Positions 1 to 11,330 of a stretch of DNA of 64,000 nucleotides are shown in pieces. Every line of letters begins with the position of its first letter. The stretch's first letter is position 1. The notes under the pieces were generated by a model, which saw only the letters and a program-made list of their open reading frames with translations, had not been told where the DNA came from and searched no databases. Origin of the DNA: Plazaster borealis (taxonomy: Eukaryota; Echinodermata; Asteroidea; Forcipulatida; Labidiasteridae). A program made the position numbers and the translations under genes. The stretch lies in assembly GCA_021014325.1 (NCBI GenBank), contig CM037469.1, positions 17,631,701 through 17,695,700 of the forward strand, in the 5' to 3' direction.

Positions 1-266
1 AGTTTTCGATTTGGGAGGAAAACCATAAATCAGGAAAACATACGAATGGTGGATAAATGTTTTATATAGTAAGCGGAAACCTCTTTTGCGAATGAATAAA
101 GTACATAATAGAAAATATGACAAATCATGAACAGTTTTTGTGTGCTATCTCAAAAACATAAATGCATGAATTGATGACATGTTCGATGGATTTTAAACTG
201 GTGTGAGTTATTATTTCGATGTGGTTTTGTTGTATTGTTTTTATGTTTTAATTGTGTTTGTTGCAG

Positions 267-385
267 GGGCCCCAGGCAGAACAATGGCCTCGCTGATGTG
301 GTCTCCGAATAAAGTTGACCAATTAGTTAATACAAACAAATAAATATTGACAAATAAATGATTTTAACAAATGTAATATGAGTTG
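267..385 (+). other. possible terminal exon and 3' end of an upstream gene
   Basis: A T-rich stretch ends in a good splice acceptor (TTGTTGCAG, AG at 265-266) and is followed by a sharply GC-richer patch. Two frames stay open: one gives about 14 codons and stops at TAA 310-312, another runs to TAA at 341-343. AATAAA-type signals overlap or follow at about 308, 341 and 354. This is the layout expected for a short last coding exon with poly(A) signals, but no protein family can be recognised from so few residues and the upstream exons would lie outside the window. It may equally be chance. Confidence 0.22.
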
Positions 386-1327
386 ATCATACCTCTTTTA
401 TGTATACAATGTGGATTCCAATAATGTCAATCCACATTGCTAGACAAGACTGTTGCCATTTTGATTTCCATGTCATTACGTAAAGTCAACCATAACCACA
501 ACGAGGCAGGAGTCTAAAAGCAGTCTGGTACCTAATCGTCACAGCCTATTTAACACTAATCTCCACCAATCTCCACCATGCCCTAAGGGTGTAATAGTGA
601 CAATACCATGGTTGTACATGAAGACAGAAAAGAACCTGTTGTATATTGCACAATATTCACGGAGCACCCATCCGGTCCATAATGCGAATAACCTTTTTTT
701 TATGTAACAAAGTTTTTCTCTGGAACCGTCAGAGGCCACTAGATGGTTGTTCGGCGGCGTATTACACAGTTTGACGTTGATACAAGACGACAATACCAAT
801 AGCTCCTTATTCTTCCAAAGGTCAGTCAATAATAACAACAACAAAAACCACCCAAAAAATGGTAAACCACCGCAAGTGACAAAATCAAATTTCCATAGTC
901 TGTGTGCACACGCGTCGCGGTGCTTTAACACTCCGACGAGCACATAACCCAAGCGACATTGAGGGACGGCCGTGAATGGCGCTGGAGGCCCGGCAGAGAG
1001 TGGGTTAAATTTTACGCTCAACTTGAACCGTCTGATCTGTTCTTTGGTTAGAGTTTCTGTGTGTGTGTGTTTCTTTGTTTTGTTGGTCGTAATGGTTTTC
1101 TCGTATCGCAGAAGCCAAAAGTGTGGATAGTGATGTTCTACGCAGAGTTGGGGAAAGTGTTGTAAATATTGTGGAAAGTAAAACCAATCCAAAGATTGTT
1201 GGCCCCAGTTTGACCATTTCCCAGCCCCTATTCACGTTAAGTTCATTGAATCATTTCGTTGGTATAGACTTCATAATGTATTGGTTAAAATTAATTGTTT
1301 TTATCGTGAAGACATTCAAAACATGCT
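386..1327. other. no gene recognised
   Basis: AT-rich DNA. A short GT microsatellite lies near 1058-1070. Frames on both strands between 539 and 1235 overlap each other and resemble no known protein. Confidence 0.6.
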
Positions 1328-1412
1328 AATCGAAACGTCAGTTGTGACTTTGCCTGTTCTCGTCAGAACCACGCTACTCATTAGAGAGACCATAATGTTA
1401 CCACAAACCTTA
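1328..1412 (+). repeat. dispersed repeat tail (GAAACGTC...ACCACAAACCT family)
   Basis: Starts with CGAAACGTCAG and continues through a CAGAACC / ACTCATTAGAGA segment to TGTTACCACAAACCT. The same ordered blocks recur at 44949-45033 and, more weakly, at 53253-53311, and in reverse complement near 52655-52680. It is a decayed copy of a dispersed retroelement-like repeat; the hairpin portion seen in other copies is missing here. Confidence 0.6.
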
Positions 1413-2300
1413 CTCGATTATTATTCCGTCCATTCAAAGGTTCAAATCCCACATAATTCTTTTGTGTTTAGCAAACCGTCATCAAGCTGTTATCCTTTAT
1501 ATGGATATTCACCCCTCAGTTCACTATTATTATGTCATCACTAAGCTCCCTGAAGCCACAAATAATGACCCAATAGAAATAAGATAAAAGGAAAGACTAC
1601 ATTTGGAACTATCAAGGATAAACTACCCTCGTCCAAAGAAAGTAACAAACTACGCCTTGTACGAGGAACGGAATGCGGTGATGCAATGCAGCCCGGCGAA
1701 GGAGTTGCTATACCCGGACGGCCTGAATTTCTCCCCCCTTGGTCAAGCCCGGTACAATACCCACAGGATTTCAGACAGGGGCCCGGCTGCTAGTCGGACC
1801 TGCGTGCGAGGACTAGCGCCGTCGGCGTCAGCCAGGCAGCTCCGTTTCAATAACCACTCCGCTCTGTAAATAGTGGCATTTTGGGGGTTGGTATTGTTAT
1901 AGAGCTATATGGTATTGTTGGGTGGAGCGATGTATTTATATTGGTAGCGAGGTGATGACGAATTATTGACGATTAAATCTTTAATTCATCACTGGGTGCA
2001 CGATTCATTTTTTCCCTTCATCGTGTGGTGTTTACTGTGCTCATCCAAGCGACGGGGGTGATGTTAACTTTAAAGTCGCACTGTAGTCATTTTATTCTAA
2101 TCTTTTTTTTTTCGGGGGGATTGGCGGTGGCGTTTGCAGACCGCAATTTGACTTGGAGTCTAATGTTCATTGAAGCACAATTTCCATGCATTTCCTTTTT
2201 CTTGGGGGTGTCTTTTTGGAAAATCCGAAAATTTAGACAAGATTTATTGGTATAAATTATGACACCATATGATCATACTTTGCTATGTAGATTGTTCTTG
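1413..2300. other. no gene recognised
   Basis: Contains a GC-richer patch at about 1610-1870, open for 88 codons on the plus strand from a non-ATG start, whose translation I do not recognise. The rest is AT-rich. Confidence 0.55.
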
Positions 2301-2535
2301 TAAGAACTTGTCTTGCTGTTTTTCTACTGCTGATGGGTAAATTTTGAATGGGGAGGCTGCCGATTTCAAATAAGAACTTGTCCTGCTGTTTATTTGCATG
2401 CCGATGAGTATAGATTCTGAATTGGGAGGCTGCCAAGTTCAAATAAGAACTTGTCCTGCTGTTTATCTACTGCCGATGAGTATATAGATTCTGAATTGGG
2501 AGGCTGCCGAGTTCAAATTGCCGAGTCCTGGTGGT
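2301..2535. repeat. degenerate tandem repeat, about 70-75 bp unit, 3 copies
   Basis: Units begin with TAAGAACTTGTC(T/C)TGCTG at 2301, 2371 and 2444 and end with GGGAGGCTGCC(G/A)A. A related stretch occurs at about 52680-52800, next to a reverse-complement copy of the dispersed tail repeat, so the unit probably belongs to a larger retroelement-derived repeat. Confidence 0.75.
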
Positions 2536-2922
2536 TTATCTAAATTGCCGAGTCTAAATTAGCATTCGGGAGACTATAACAAACTGAGTTCAACTCGGTC
2601 CGCCTGGCGACCGGCTGTTTTTCTGGGAGTAGATTCATAAAACTGTCAAACTATACTTTAGTTCTACTTTATAGTTATCATCAAATGACTCCCCCGAATA
2701 CGTATTCCTTCTTAAAATTCCTGCTTTTTAAATTTCAAGTGCTTTGAATGCGGTCAAAATGTTGTTCCTGTGATAGTGTTTGAAATAATAATTGAAAACG
2801 CATGAATAAAGGGCGATACTTCAAGCTTAAAGGATACGGCAATTTAAGTTTCATTATTTGGGTAGCAGGTTGTATGTTGTTTTTGCCTTTTCCCTCCTCA
2901 AGGGGTTTGTCCTTAGGTATCA
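2536..2922. other. no gene recognised
   Basis: AT-rich with no convincing open frame or repeat that I can identify. Confidence 0.5.
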
Positions 2923-3118
2923 GGGCCCAATTTCATAAAGCTGTTAAGCAGAAATTTCTGCTCAGCAAATTTCGATGCTAAGCAAGAATTGAGTGGGGTA
3001 CCAGTCACAGCAATGGTAACTGCATGGTAATCTGGCTGTTAACCTATTTTTTTCTAAGCAAGAGAATTTTGTGCTGAGCGATTTGTTTGTTCTTGCAGAC
3101 TTTATGAAATTAGTCCCT
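2923..3118. mobile_element. short inverted-repeat element, GGGCCCAATTTCAT family
   Basis: Begins GGGCCCAATTTCATAAAGC and ends with the imperfect reverse complement (TTTATGAAATTAGTCCC). The interior carries matched CTGCTCAGCAAATT / CTAAGCAAGA-like arms. Relatives occur at 27032-27211, 27244-27428 and 52168-52414. It has no coding capacity, so it is a non-autonomous element of hairpin type. Confidence 0.75.
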
Positions 3119-4140
3119 GGTTACCCGTTGTCATTCATAGTATGAACGTTCCAGGACCAACATCGGGTTGGTGTGTTTGTGTTTGCAAGGGGTATGGTGG
3201 TGGTGGGGGGGGGGGGGTGTGACTAAAGACACCCAGTCACATACTGAAATGCCCACGGATCTTAGATGGTTTGTTAAAATGTCCAGAACCAAAAGTGACA
3301 CCAGAAAACAAGTCCTTTTTTCCAGCAGGACCTGTCACAAACGATAACAGAGACTCCAATGGGTCTGATCCACTGTCAGGAGTTCTTTCCCCGAAGATCC
3401 TCCAAAAATGTATCGGTTCTTTTTAGCCGTCAGTTCATCCCTTCAGGCCAAAGTGTTGGAAGAGGTATACTGAATGAAACCCTGTGATAAAATAATTAGA
3501 CAACTAAGATTCGACGAGGAGTTTGAGACTAGTGTGACCGCAGTAATCGTGGGGTCCACTTCACTCAAAGCACCCTCCACCTCCGGGGGATGAATAGGCA
3601 CCCAACACCGGTGTAGGAGATTTCGCTACAAGTGAGCGATAATTTTCAAAGGGGTGCAAGGGCGCGGTATTCAGGCCCCACTCCAATCGTCTCAGGGTGC
3701 CTTTGTTGGGCCTGGTGTGTGGACTGAGGGGGACAATGGGGTGGAACAATACCCCCCTGTCATCTTCGATTCTTCAACTCATCTCAAGTGTGGAGTTTGA
3801 CAGGTCTTGACGGAGATGGACAAGACAAGATACAAGCCGTGTTTAAGACGATGACACTTGGGGCACAGAAGATGGGGTTGTTTGGACAGAAAGAGACGTT
3901 AAAGGTACAGCGAAGTGAAGATTTAATGATGGGGCCACAGGCGGGCATCGAACTCTTGGTTTTTACTGACCGATAACAACGAAATAATGACCACCAAAGT
4001 CCTTAAGTATCATTTGGTAAAACACTTGTGTATTTGGGCGTAACAAATTTCGTCATTCGCGATAAAAAATTATCATAGGTTTCTATTGATTAATAAAAGG
4101 ACACAGCGATTATTTGACAAAGTAGGAAGGCTGATGGTCT
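3119..4140. other. no gene recognised; poly-G tract
   Basis: A run of about 14 G lies at 3204-3217. The remainder is mixed-composition DNA without recognisable coding content; small frames at 3561-3976 match nothing I know. Confidence 0.55.
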
Positions 4141-4372
4141 AATAACATGTAATAAATAACATCAATAAATGCAAATAAAAAAAAGAAGAATGCATAGATA
4201 AACAAACAATAATAGCATGTATTAAATAACATCAATAAATGCAAATAAAAAACAGACGAATGCATAGATAAACAAACAATAATATACGCTTTAATTCAAA
4301 ATCTGAATGCAAATTAAAAACAGAAGAATGCACAAATAAACAAACAATAATACGATTTAATTAAAAATCTGG
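4141..4372. repeat. AT-rich tandem repeat, 70-bp unit, about 3 copies
   Basis: The block ATCAATAAATGCAAATAAAA recurs at 4161 and 4231 (period 70), with a diverged third unit from about 4300. Each unit includes AATGCA(T/C)A(G/A)ATAAACAAACA. Confidence 0.8.
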
Positions 4373-4423
4373 TTCCCTCCACTGACAATCTGTCCATTCT
4401 TACAATGTGGAGCCAAATGCTAG

Positions 4424-4925
4424 GTGGCTTTGTCACAAGGGTGCACCCCACTATTAAATAGGGAGAAAACAGAGCGTCGGCCTCATATACATTGTTTTGT
4501 AGGCTCTCAAAATATTCTATATTACACAGATTTGAGGACCCAATAAAAAGAGTACAGTGTACAAATTTTGCAAATTGTGACCTGGGGGTTGTTGACTTCC
4601 AACTTGAGGTGTTTTGGATGACATAGGCCCTGCAAAAATTGTCCTATTTGCCGAGAGGTGTAGGGACATTTTTCAAGATTGATGCTCGGATTTTTGAAAA
4701 ATTACACCGGTGTAGGGGTGTTTTTATTTGGAGGGAGAATAACTCTCTGGGCCTTGGGACTCCCCATACCAAATTGAGCAGAGGATAAAAGTTCAAGAGT
4801 CAATGAATAACTTTCCCCCTTACTGTAAAAAGCTGTGAGACTTCTAAATATTTTGTTTTGTACTTATGAATATTTAGCATTGTATGCTATGGGAGTTTAT
4901 TTAGAACAACCAGGGTATATCAGCC
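4424..4925 (+). repeat. dispersed repeat, copy 1 of about 480 bp
   Basis: Matches 13255-13712 in the same orientation over most of its length. Shared blocks include GGGTGCACCCCACT, GTTGTTGACTTC, TTGGATGAC and TTGTCCTATTTGCCGAGAGG in the same order. No coding capacity; family unknown. Confidence 0.75.
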
Positions 4926-5261
4926 TATGTAAAAACTCACCATATTATTTTTCTCAAAAACAAAAGGGTCGAAGTTATTTCACCTGAAGTTATTCTTGTG
5001 CTCTTGTGTGCTGACCATCAGGTCGCGGTGTTGTTGTAGTTGACACACAGTACAACCGCTGACAGAAACTCCGCACCAACCGGAAGAAAACGATCAGAGA
5101 AATATGGAATGGGATATTAATATACATGATATTGATACGGTGGACTTCCATAGCAATTGAAGAAAAAGTACAAGCAAATGTCATTGAACCTATAGAGGTC
5201 ATAGGGTTTGAAGTATCTGGTATAGTTGCATGAGGGAATTTTGTGGGGCTCTGATCAGCTG
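4926..5261. other. no gene recognised
   Basis: Open for about 170 codons on the minus strand together with the repeat at 5262-5520, but the frame runs through that repeat and resembles no protein family. Confidence 0.5.
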
Positions 5262-5520
5262 CAGAGGGTTCCAATCCCGTTCGTAGCACTTGTTTCCTTG
5301 AGCAAGATATATACTTGACCCTAATTGCTTTGTCCTTCGGATGGGACATTAAGCCATAGGTCCCGTGTACTAGCATTGGTAGTGCACATAAAAGAACCCA
5401 GAGCACATATCGTGAAAGAGTAGGGGTTAACCCCGGTGTTTCTGGTTCACATAGCAAGCACCCTTGTTTACAGGTTTCCTCAGGCTTGAGAGCTACAGTG
5501 ATTAAGTTCACTTATGAGGC
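5262..5520 (+). repeat. SINE-like dispersed repeat, long copy
   Basis: Contains GGTTCCAATCCCGTTCGTAG (B-box-like), then CTTCGGATGGGACATTAAG, GGTCCCGTGT and AAAAGAACCC, a block order I associate with old SINE-like repeats of marine deuterostomes. The last 95 bases match 31694-31797 almost exactly in the same orientation. Confidence 0.6.
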
Positions 5521-7097
5521 ATCCTTAGTTTAATTATCAGCAGTATATAATAATAATATAATCATAATGTACCCACCAGCTCAAAATCATATAAGGAAAA
5601 CAATACTATAAAGTATTGGTAATTCGATTGTATAAATCGCTGTTTCAATACGAAAGCTCTCTGATAATTATAATAATAACACACCAGTTCTTTTCAGTAC
5701 CGCACTTAATACTCACTTATTAAGAGACGATGCCACCACAAACCTGCCTATCTCTCAATTCTTTGTTTGACGCACCAATAAATTAAACCTTTGGAGAAAC
5801 TTATCTTGCCTGGTAGGAGTGATCCGTAAAGGCCCATCCAGTAAAAAGATTTTGGCTTCACACTTCGGCGAATTGGGAGAAGAAAAAAAATAGGCCTAGT
5901 CCCAAACATGCACGATATTTGTCCTTAATAGATAGTGTGCAGAATTGTTTCTCTTTTCTACATATATTTCCATGGTAAGTGTGCCACCAGTGTGTCCGAC
6001 CTGGTTCATCCTATCAGGATGTTTGAGCCTAAAACCATGCAGGCTTTTCTGCTTCTTCTCACCCATACACTCTTGCTTTGCTGAGATGTAGAACAAAGAG
6101 CCATTCCAACAGCTTTATTCCTTGTACTGCATCTCTTTGGAACTCCTTGCCTAGTGCATGTTTCCCTCCATCCTACAATCTAGACTGTTTTAAGAGGAAT
6201 ATCAATTCCTACTTTCAGCCCCCCTGAGTTATTTTCATCTAAACCTATTTTATTCTTGTAGCCCCTTACCAAGAGTGGCTTTTAGCCTTGTTTAGGGCGA
6301 ACTTGCATAAATACAAATATGTATTCTATAGCAGTATAAGAACAGAGACATATAGGTAAGCACGTGACATCGATTTCTTCTTTCTCTCCTCTTGTAAATG
6401 TTGACTTCACGGTGTCATTAATTCAAATGTTATTCAACGATGAGTTTAAAAGAAAAAAAATGTGAAAGAAAATCCACGACTCTAAATCCCGAAACCTGTC
6501 CGTCAAAATTATATAGTTGCATTCTTACCCAGCACACATGTTTCCCACCGATTCTCATCTGGATTGTACAGAAAACAGAGAATAAAAAAATGAAATTGCG
6601 GAAATGTAAATGTCACCCCATGCTGTTTGAGCAAACAACAACTGCGACCCGCGTCCTCCATTTTGAGGGAGAAACAGACGATAAAAAAAACCTTCAGCAA
6701 AAAGTACACCATTCTTTGCCGCGTTTTTCTTTCTTTCCTGTATTGGATATGTGATACTCGTAACCTTCGATTGCTTGAGTATTTTATTTCTTCGCTTGGT
6801 ACCCCGCGATCTTTCCCGGGTTCTCAACTTGCGCGTGCACGGTTTCGTTACACTGCTTGGGGCGAAATGCGCAAGACAATCCGACTCTGAATTTTCACAC
6901 CTTTTTGATAACAGGTTATTTTTTGATGGTGTTATATGTTGTATTGCAGTGTCATTATAGGAAACACACAAAGTTGGATTTCGAGCTGTAGTCATTCATA
7001 TATCATTTTGTAAATTAATATATACATCATACGAGCCTGCAGGAAAGGTGACACTTCCTTTGTTTTAGTCAGTAACAATCCCATATTGGAACCACAT
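5521..7097. other. no gene recognised
   Basis: AT-rich intergenic DNA. The densest open frames (6440-6995) overlap on opposite strands and look like chance frames. Confidence 0.55.
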
Positions 7098-7104
7098 ATC
7101 ATAG

Positions 7105-7170
7105 ACCTTTTTAGCCTTCGAGAAAGACTCTGCTAGGGTCGAAACGTCAGGCCACAAACTATTTTTTGCA
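7105..7170 (+). repeat. dispersed GAAACGTCAGGCC repeat tail
   Basis: Contains GCCTTCGAGAAAGACTC, a short stem (GACTC...GGGTC), then GAAACGTCAGGCCAC. The copy at 31826-31890 has the same order with a longer loop. Related in layout to the CTGAAGA...GAAACGTC repeats at 12.36, 13.99, 44.92 and 53.22 kb. Confidence 0.6.
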
Positions 7171-7186
7171 TTTATCATAGAACTGC

Positions 7187-7554
7187 TTAAAGGCACTGTA
7201 CACGTTTGGTAATTACTCAAAATATATATTAGCATTTGGTAACGAGCAACGGAGGGCTGTTGATATAAAACATTGTGAGAAACGACTCCCTCTGAAGTAA
7301 CGTAGTTTTTGAGAAAGAGGTAATTTCTCACTAAAATAATAAAAGACTTCGGCCAGAGCCTTTTTTAGGCATCTGAAACCACACAAATTTGTACAACAAG
7401 GGTGTTTTTTCTTTCATCATTTTCTTGCAACTTCGATGACCAGATGAGCCCAAATTTTCACAGGTTTGTTATTTTATGCATATGTTGGTATACACCAAGT
7501 GAGAACACTGGTCTTTGACAATTACCAAACGTGTCCACTGTCCAGTGCCTTAAA
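7187..7554. mobile_element. TTAA-flanked MITE, family 1
   Basis: About 368 bp between TTAA/TTAA ends with terminal inverted repeats of the form AAGGCACTGTACACGTTTGG. Shared interior blocks include ACTCCCTCTGAAGTAACG and CTTTCATCATTTTCTTGCAA. The middle is rearranged here and lacks the perfect hairpin of the other copies. No coding capacity. Confidence 0.9.
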
Positions 7555-8186
7555 TGTGATTGTAAATCACACCCGATTTGGCCTGCGGGCCACGAAATGT
7601 GATGTTAATAAAATGAAATGAAATGAAATGAAAGAAAAAAAGAAGAAGAAAAAAGAAAAAGACGGAGGATCAAATTACCTGGTACTTTGACTGTTACTCT
7701 TTCTGGTCAGCAAAAATTACAAATTTTTCCACCCAAGAGTAAAGATTTTCATCAAGTGAATCTTCCATAAAATTACATTGAAATGTTTTTAAAACTCACC
7801 GCCTCCCCTTGTTTGTTGCACAATTTGTTTTGCTTATATTTCCCGGGAAATGAATAATTATTTTGTTAGTAACGACGGAGTTACCTTGCTTGTCCTGTGG
7901 CGCTATACCCAACCAAATTCCCCAGACCAGGGTTAGCTGTTACCCTCCCATCTTGTGAATATTAAATCTGATGTTTATTTTTAAGAAAATAACTGTTGCT
8001 GGCATTCTTTTCAGATTTTGTTTGGACGTTATGTGCTTAGCGCTGTTGGTAAGAATTGGCACTTGTGCTTTCCATTTTTTGTGTGAATGACGTTTTGGCA
8101 GTGAGGTGTTTCAGGGGGAATGCACTCCCAAAGTCGTCCGGTTAAGTTTCGAAACACAATCCAGGCACTTCCCGTACTATTGTTAG
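7555..8186. other. no gene recognised
   Basis: Short AAATG and purine-rich simple sequence near 7608-7665; otherwise nothing recognisable. Confidence 0.55.
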
Positions 8187-10755
8187 ATACCACAAAGTAT
8201 AAACGAAAGAGCTTTGACTTCGACATGAGATGACACCAGAAAGTATAAACGAAAGAGCTTTGACTTGGACATGAGATGACATTAGAAAGTATAAACGAAA
8301 GAGCTTTGACTTGGACATGAGATGACACCAGAAAGTATAAACGAAAGAGCTTTGACTTGGACATGAGATGACATTAGAAAGTATAAACGAAAGAGCTTTG
8401 ACTTGGACATGAGAAAACGAAAGAGCTTTGACTTAAACATGAGATGACACCAGAAAGTATAAACGAAAGAGCTTTGACTTGGACATGAGATGACACTAGA
8501 AAGTATAAACGAAAGAGCTTTGACTTGGACATGAGATGACACCAGAAAGTATAAACGAAAGAGCTTTGACTTGGACATGAGATGACACTAGAAAGTATAA
8601 ACGAAAGAGCTTTGACTTGGACATGAGATGACACTAGAAAGTATAAACGAAAGAGCTTTGACTTGGACATGAGATGACACTAGAAAGTATAAACGAAAGA
8701 GCTTTGACTTGGACATGAGTTGACACCAGAAAGTATAAACGAAAGAGCTTTGACTTGGACATGAGATGACACTAGAAAGTACAAACGAAAGAGCTTTGAT
8801 TTGGACATGAGATGACATTAGAAAGTATAAACGAAAGAGCTTTGACTTGGACATGAGATGACACCAGAAAGTATAAACGAAAGAGCTTTGACTTGGACAT
8901 GAGATGACATTAGAAAGTATAAACGAAAGAGCTTCGACTTGGACATGAGATGACACTAGAAAGTATAAACGAAAGAGCTTTGACTTGGACATGAGATGAC
9001 ACTAGAAAGTATAAACGAAAGAGCTTTGACTTGGACATGAGATGACACTAGAAAGTATAAACGAAAGAGCTTTGACTTGGACATGAGATGACACTAGAAA
9101 GTATAAACGAAAGAGCTTTGACTTGGACATGAGATGACACTAGAAAGTATAAACGAAAGAGCTTTGACTTGGACATGAGATGACACCAGAAAGTATAAAC
9201 GAAAGAGCTTTGACTTGGACATGAGATGACACTAGAAAGTATAAACGAAAGAGCTTTGACTTGGACATGAGATGACACTAGAAAGTATAAACGAAAGAGC
9301 TTTGACTTGGACATGAGATGACACTAGAAAGTATAAACGAAAGAGCTTTGACTTGGACATGAGTTGACACCAGAAAGTATAAACGAAAGAGCTTTAACTT
9401 GGACATGAGATGACACTAGAAAGTACAAACGAAAGAGCTTTGATTTGGACATGAGATGACATTAGAAAGTATAAACGAAGAGCTTTGACTTGGACATGAG
9501 ATGACACCAGAAAGTATAAACGAAAGAGCTTTGACTTGGACATGAGATGACATTAGAAAGTATAAACGAAAGAGCTTCGACTTGGACATGAGATGACACT
9601 AGAAAGTATAAACGAAAGAGCTTTGACTTGGACATGAGATGACACCAGAAAGTATAAACGAAAGAGCTTTGACTTGGACATGAGATGACACTAGAAAGTA
9701 TAAACGAAAGAGCTTTGACTTGGACATGAGATGACACTAGAAAGTATAAACGAAAGAGCTTTGACTTGGACATGAGATGACACTAGAAAGTATAAACGAA
9801 AGAGCTTTGACTTGGACATGAGTTGACACTAGAAAGTATAAACGAAAGAGCTTCGACTTGGACATTAGATGACACCAGAAAGTATAAACGAAAGAGCTTT
9901 GACTTGGACATGAGATGGCACTAGAAAGTACAAACGAAAGAGCTTTGATTTGGACATGAGATGACATTAGAAAGTATAAACGAAAGAGCTTTGACTTGGA
10001 CATGAGATGACACCAGAAAGTATAAACGAAAGAGCTTTGACTTGGACATGAGATGACACTAGAAAGTACAAACGAAAGAGCTTTGATTTGGACATGAGAT
10101 GACATTAGAAAGTATAAACGAAAGAGCTTTGACTTGGACATGAGATGACACCAGAAAGTATAAACGAAAGAGCTTTGACTTGGACATGAGATGACATTAG
10201 AAAGTATAAACGAAAGAGCTTCGACTTGGACATGAGATGACACTAGAAAGTATAAACGAAAGAGCTTTGACTTGGACATGAGATGACACCAGAAAGTATA
10301 AACGAAAGAGCTTTGACTTGGACATGAGATGACACTAGAAAGTATAAACGAAAGAGCTTTGACTTGGACATGAGATGACACTAGAAAGTATAAACGAAAG
10401 AGCTTTGACTTGGACATGAGATGACACTAGAAAGTATAAACGAAAGAGCTTTGACTTGGACATGAGTTGACACTAGAAAGTATAAACGAAAGAGCTTCGA
10501 CTTGGACATTAGATGACACCAGAAAGTATAAACGAAAGAGCTTTGACTTGGACATGAGATGGCACTAGAAAGTACAAACGAAAGAGCTTTGATTTGGACA
10601 TGAGATGACATTAGAAAGTATAAACGAAAGAGCTTTGACTTGGACATGAGATGACACAGAAAGTATAAACGAAAGAGCTTTGACTTAAACATGAGATGAC
10701 ACTAGAAAGTATAAACGAAAGAGCTTTGACTTGGACATGAGATGACACCAGAAAG
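8187..10755. repeat. 46-bp minisatellite array with 644-bp higher-order period
   Basis: About 56 head-to-tail units of 46 bp, core AAACGAAAGAGCTTTGACTT plus GGACATGAGATGACAC. Units differ at a few positions (CACT/CACC/CATT, TTTGAC/TTCGAC, TATAAAC/TACAAAC, GAGAT/GAGTT). These variants recur in order: the GAGTTGACACC variant at 8718 and 9362, the CTTCGA variant at 9575 and 10219, and GAGTTGACACT at 9821 and 10465 are each 644 bp (14 units) apart. One truncated unit lies near 8410 and a single-base deletion near 9479. All minus-strand frames lack stops, so long repetitive frames appear (46 residues per three units); these are by-products of the repeat. Confidence 0.97.
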
Positions 10756-11231
10756 AAGAGTCTCCCATTCTGCCAAGCCCATGTCCAGCACCGTGATCGT
10801 AGTAAAAGTAAAATTGTTTATTTATGTAAATTTTTCTGAATGAAACCAGGCGATCCTCCAAAGTGACTGGTGCTGCGGCCCCCATGGGTAATACTTGTAA
10901 TACACTGTGACGAATTGGAAGGAATGACGTGGAAGGAAAATCCACAATCGGGGATACCCATAAACCGTATCGAGTAGGGACTAAAAAACCTAGCCATGAT
11001 GTGAAACTCTGGCAGTCGAACATTTCGTTGAATTGGAGGTTTCGTTTTGCTTCTTTGGTTTCGAAAAAATATTGAGATTTCGACGCCCATCACAAAAAGC
11101 GAAACCACATTTTTGAGTATAGGTTTGCACCAATTTGGATTTAGGCCTGGGCTAAATTACAAAAGAAAATGCATGTAAATATTAAGGTAGAAAAACCTTT
11201 TTGCTTTTGAGCTCGATGTTGTCAGCTTTAG
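10756..11231. other. no gene recognised
   Basis: Unique-looking sequence between the minisatellite and the promoter-like cluster. No family recognised in any frame. Confidence 0.5.
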
Positions 11232-11330
11232 TGACGTCAGTTTGACTTCTTGGCGAACCGCTAGCAGGACACTCCGACCAATCACATACGCCGTATAAAG
11301 AGCCGACGTCACGCTCACATGGCATGGGTA
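11232..11330 (+). promoter_or_regulatory. candidate RNA polymerase II promoter (CRE, CCAAT, TATA)
   Basis: A full CRE palindrome TGACGTCA lies at 11232-11239, CCAAT at 11278-11282, TATAAAG at 11294-11300 and a half CRE CGACGTCAC just after the TATA. Order and spacing fit a plus-strand promoter with initiation expected around 11325-11335. The next 200 bases are GC-richer than the surroundings and include a GCAGGTGGCG motif near 11527 that could serve as a splice donor. A 24-codon frame opens at 11364. No protein family is visible downstream, so the transcript, if real, may be non-coding or have distant exons. Confidence 0.45.

Noticed and set aside
7065..7331. Conserved-looking small protein with MRNYLFLKNYVTSEGVVS, also near 16292, 29329, 42611, 47233 and 48729
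   Set aside because: The frame recurs only because it lies in family 1 MITE copies; it spans non-coding inverted repeats and is broken in several copies.
8029..11023. Many overlapping minus-strand frames with repeated SKSKLFRLYFL and SHVQVKALSFIL motifs
   Set aside because: They are translations of the 46-bp minisatellite in three phases; no start context, splice structure or homology supports a protein.
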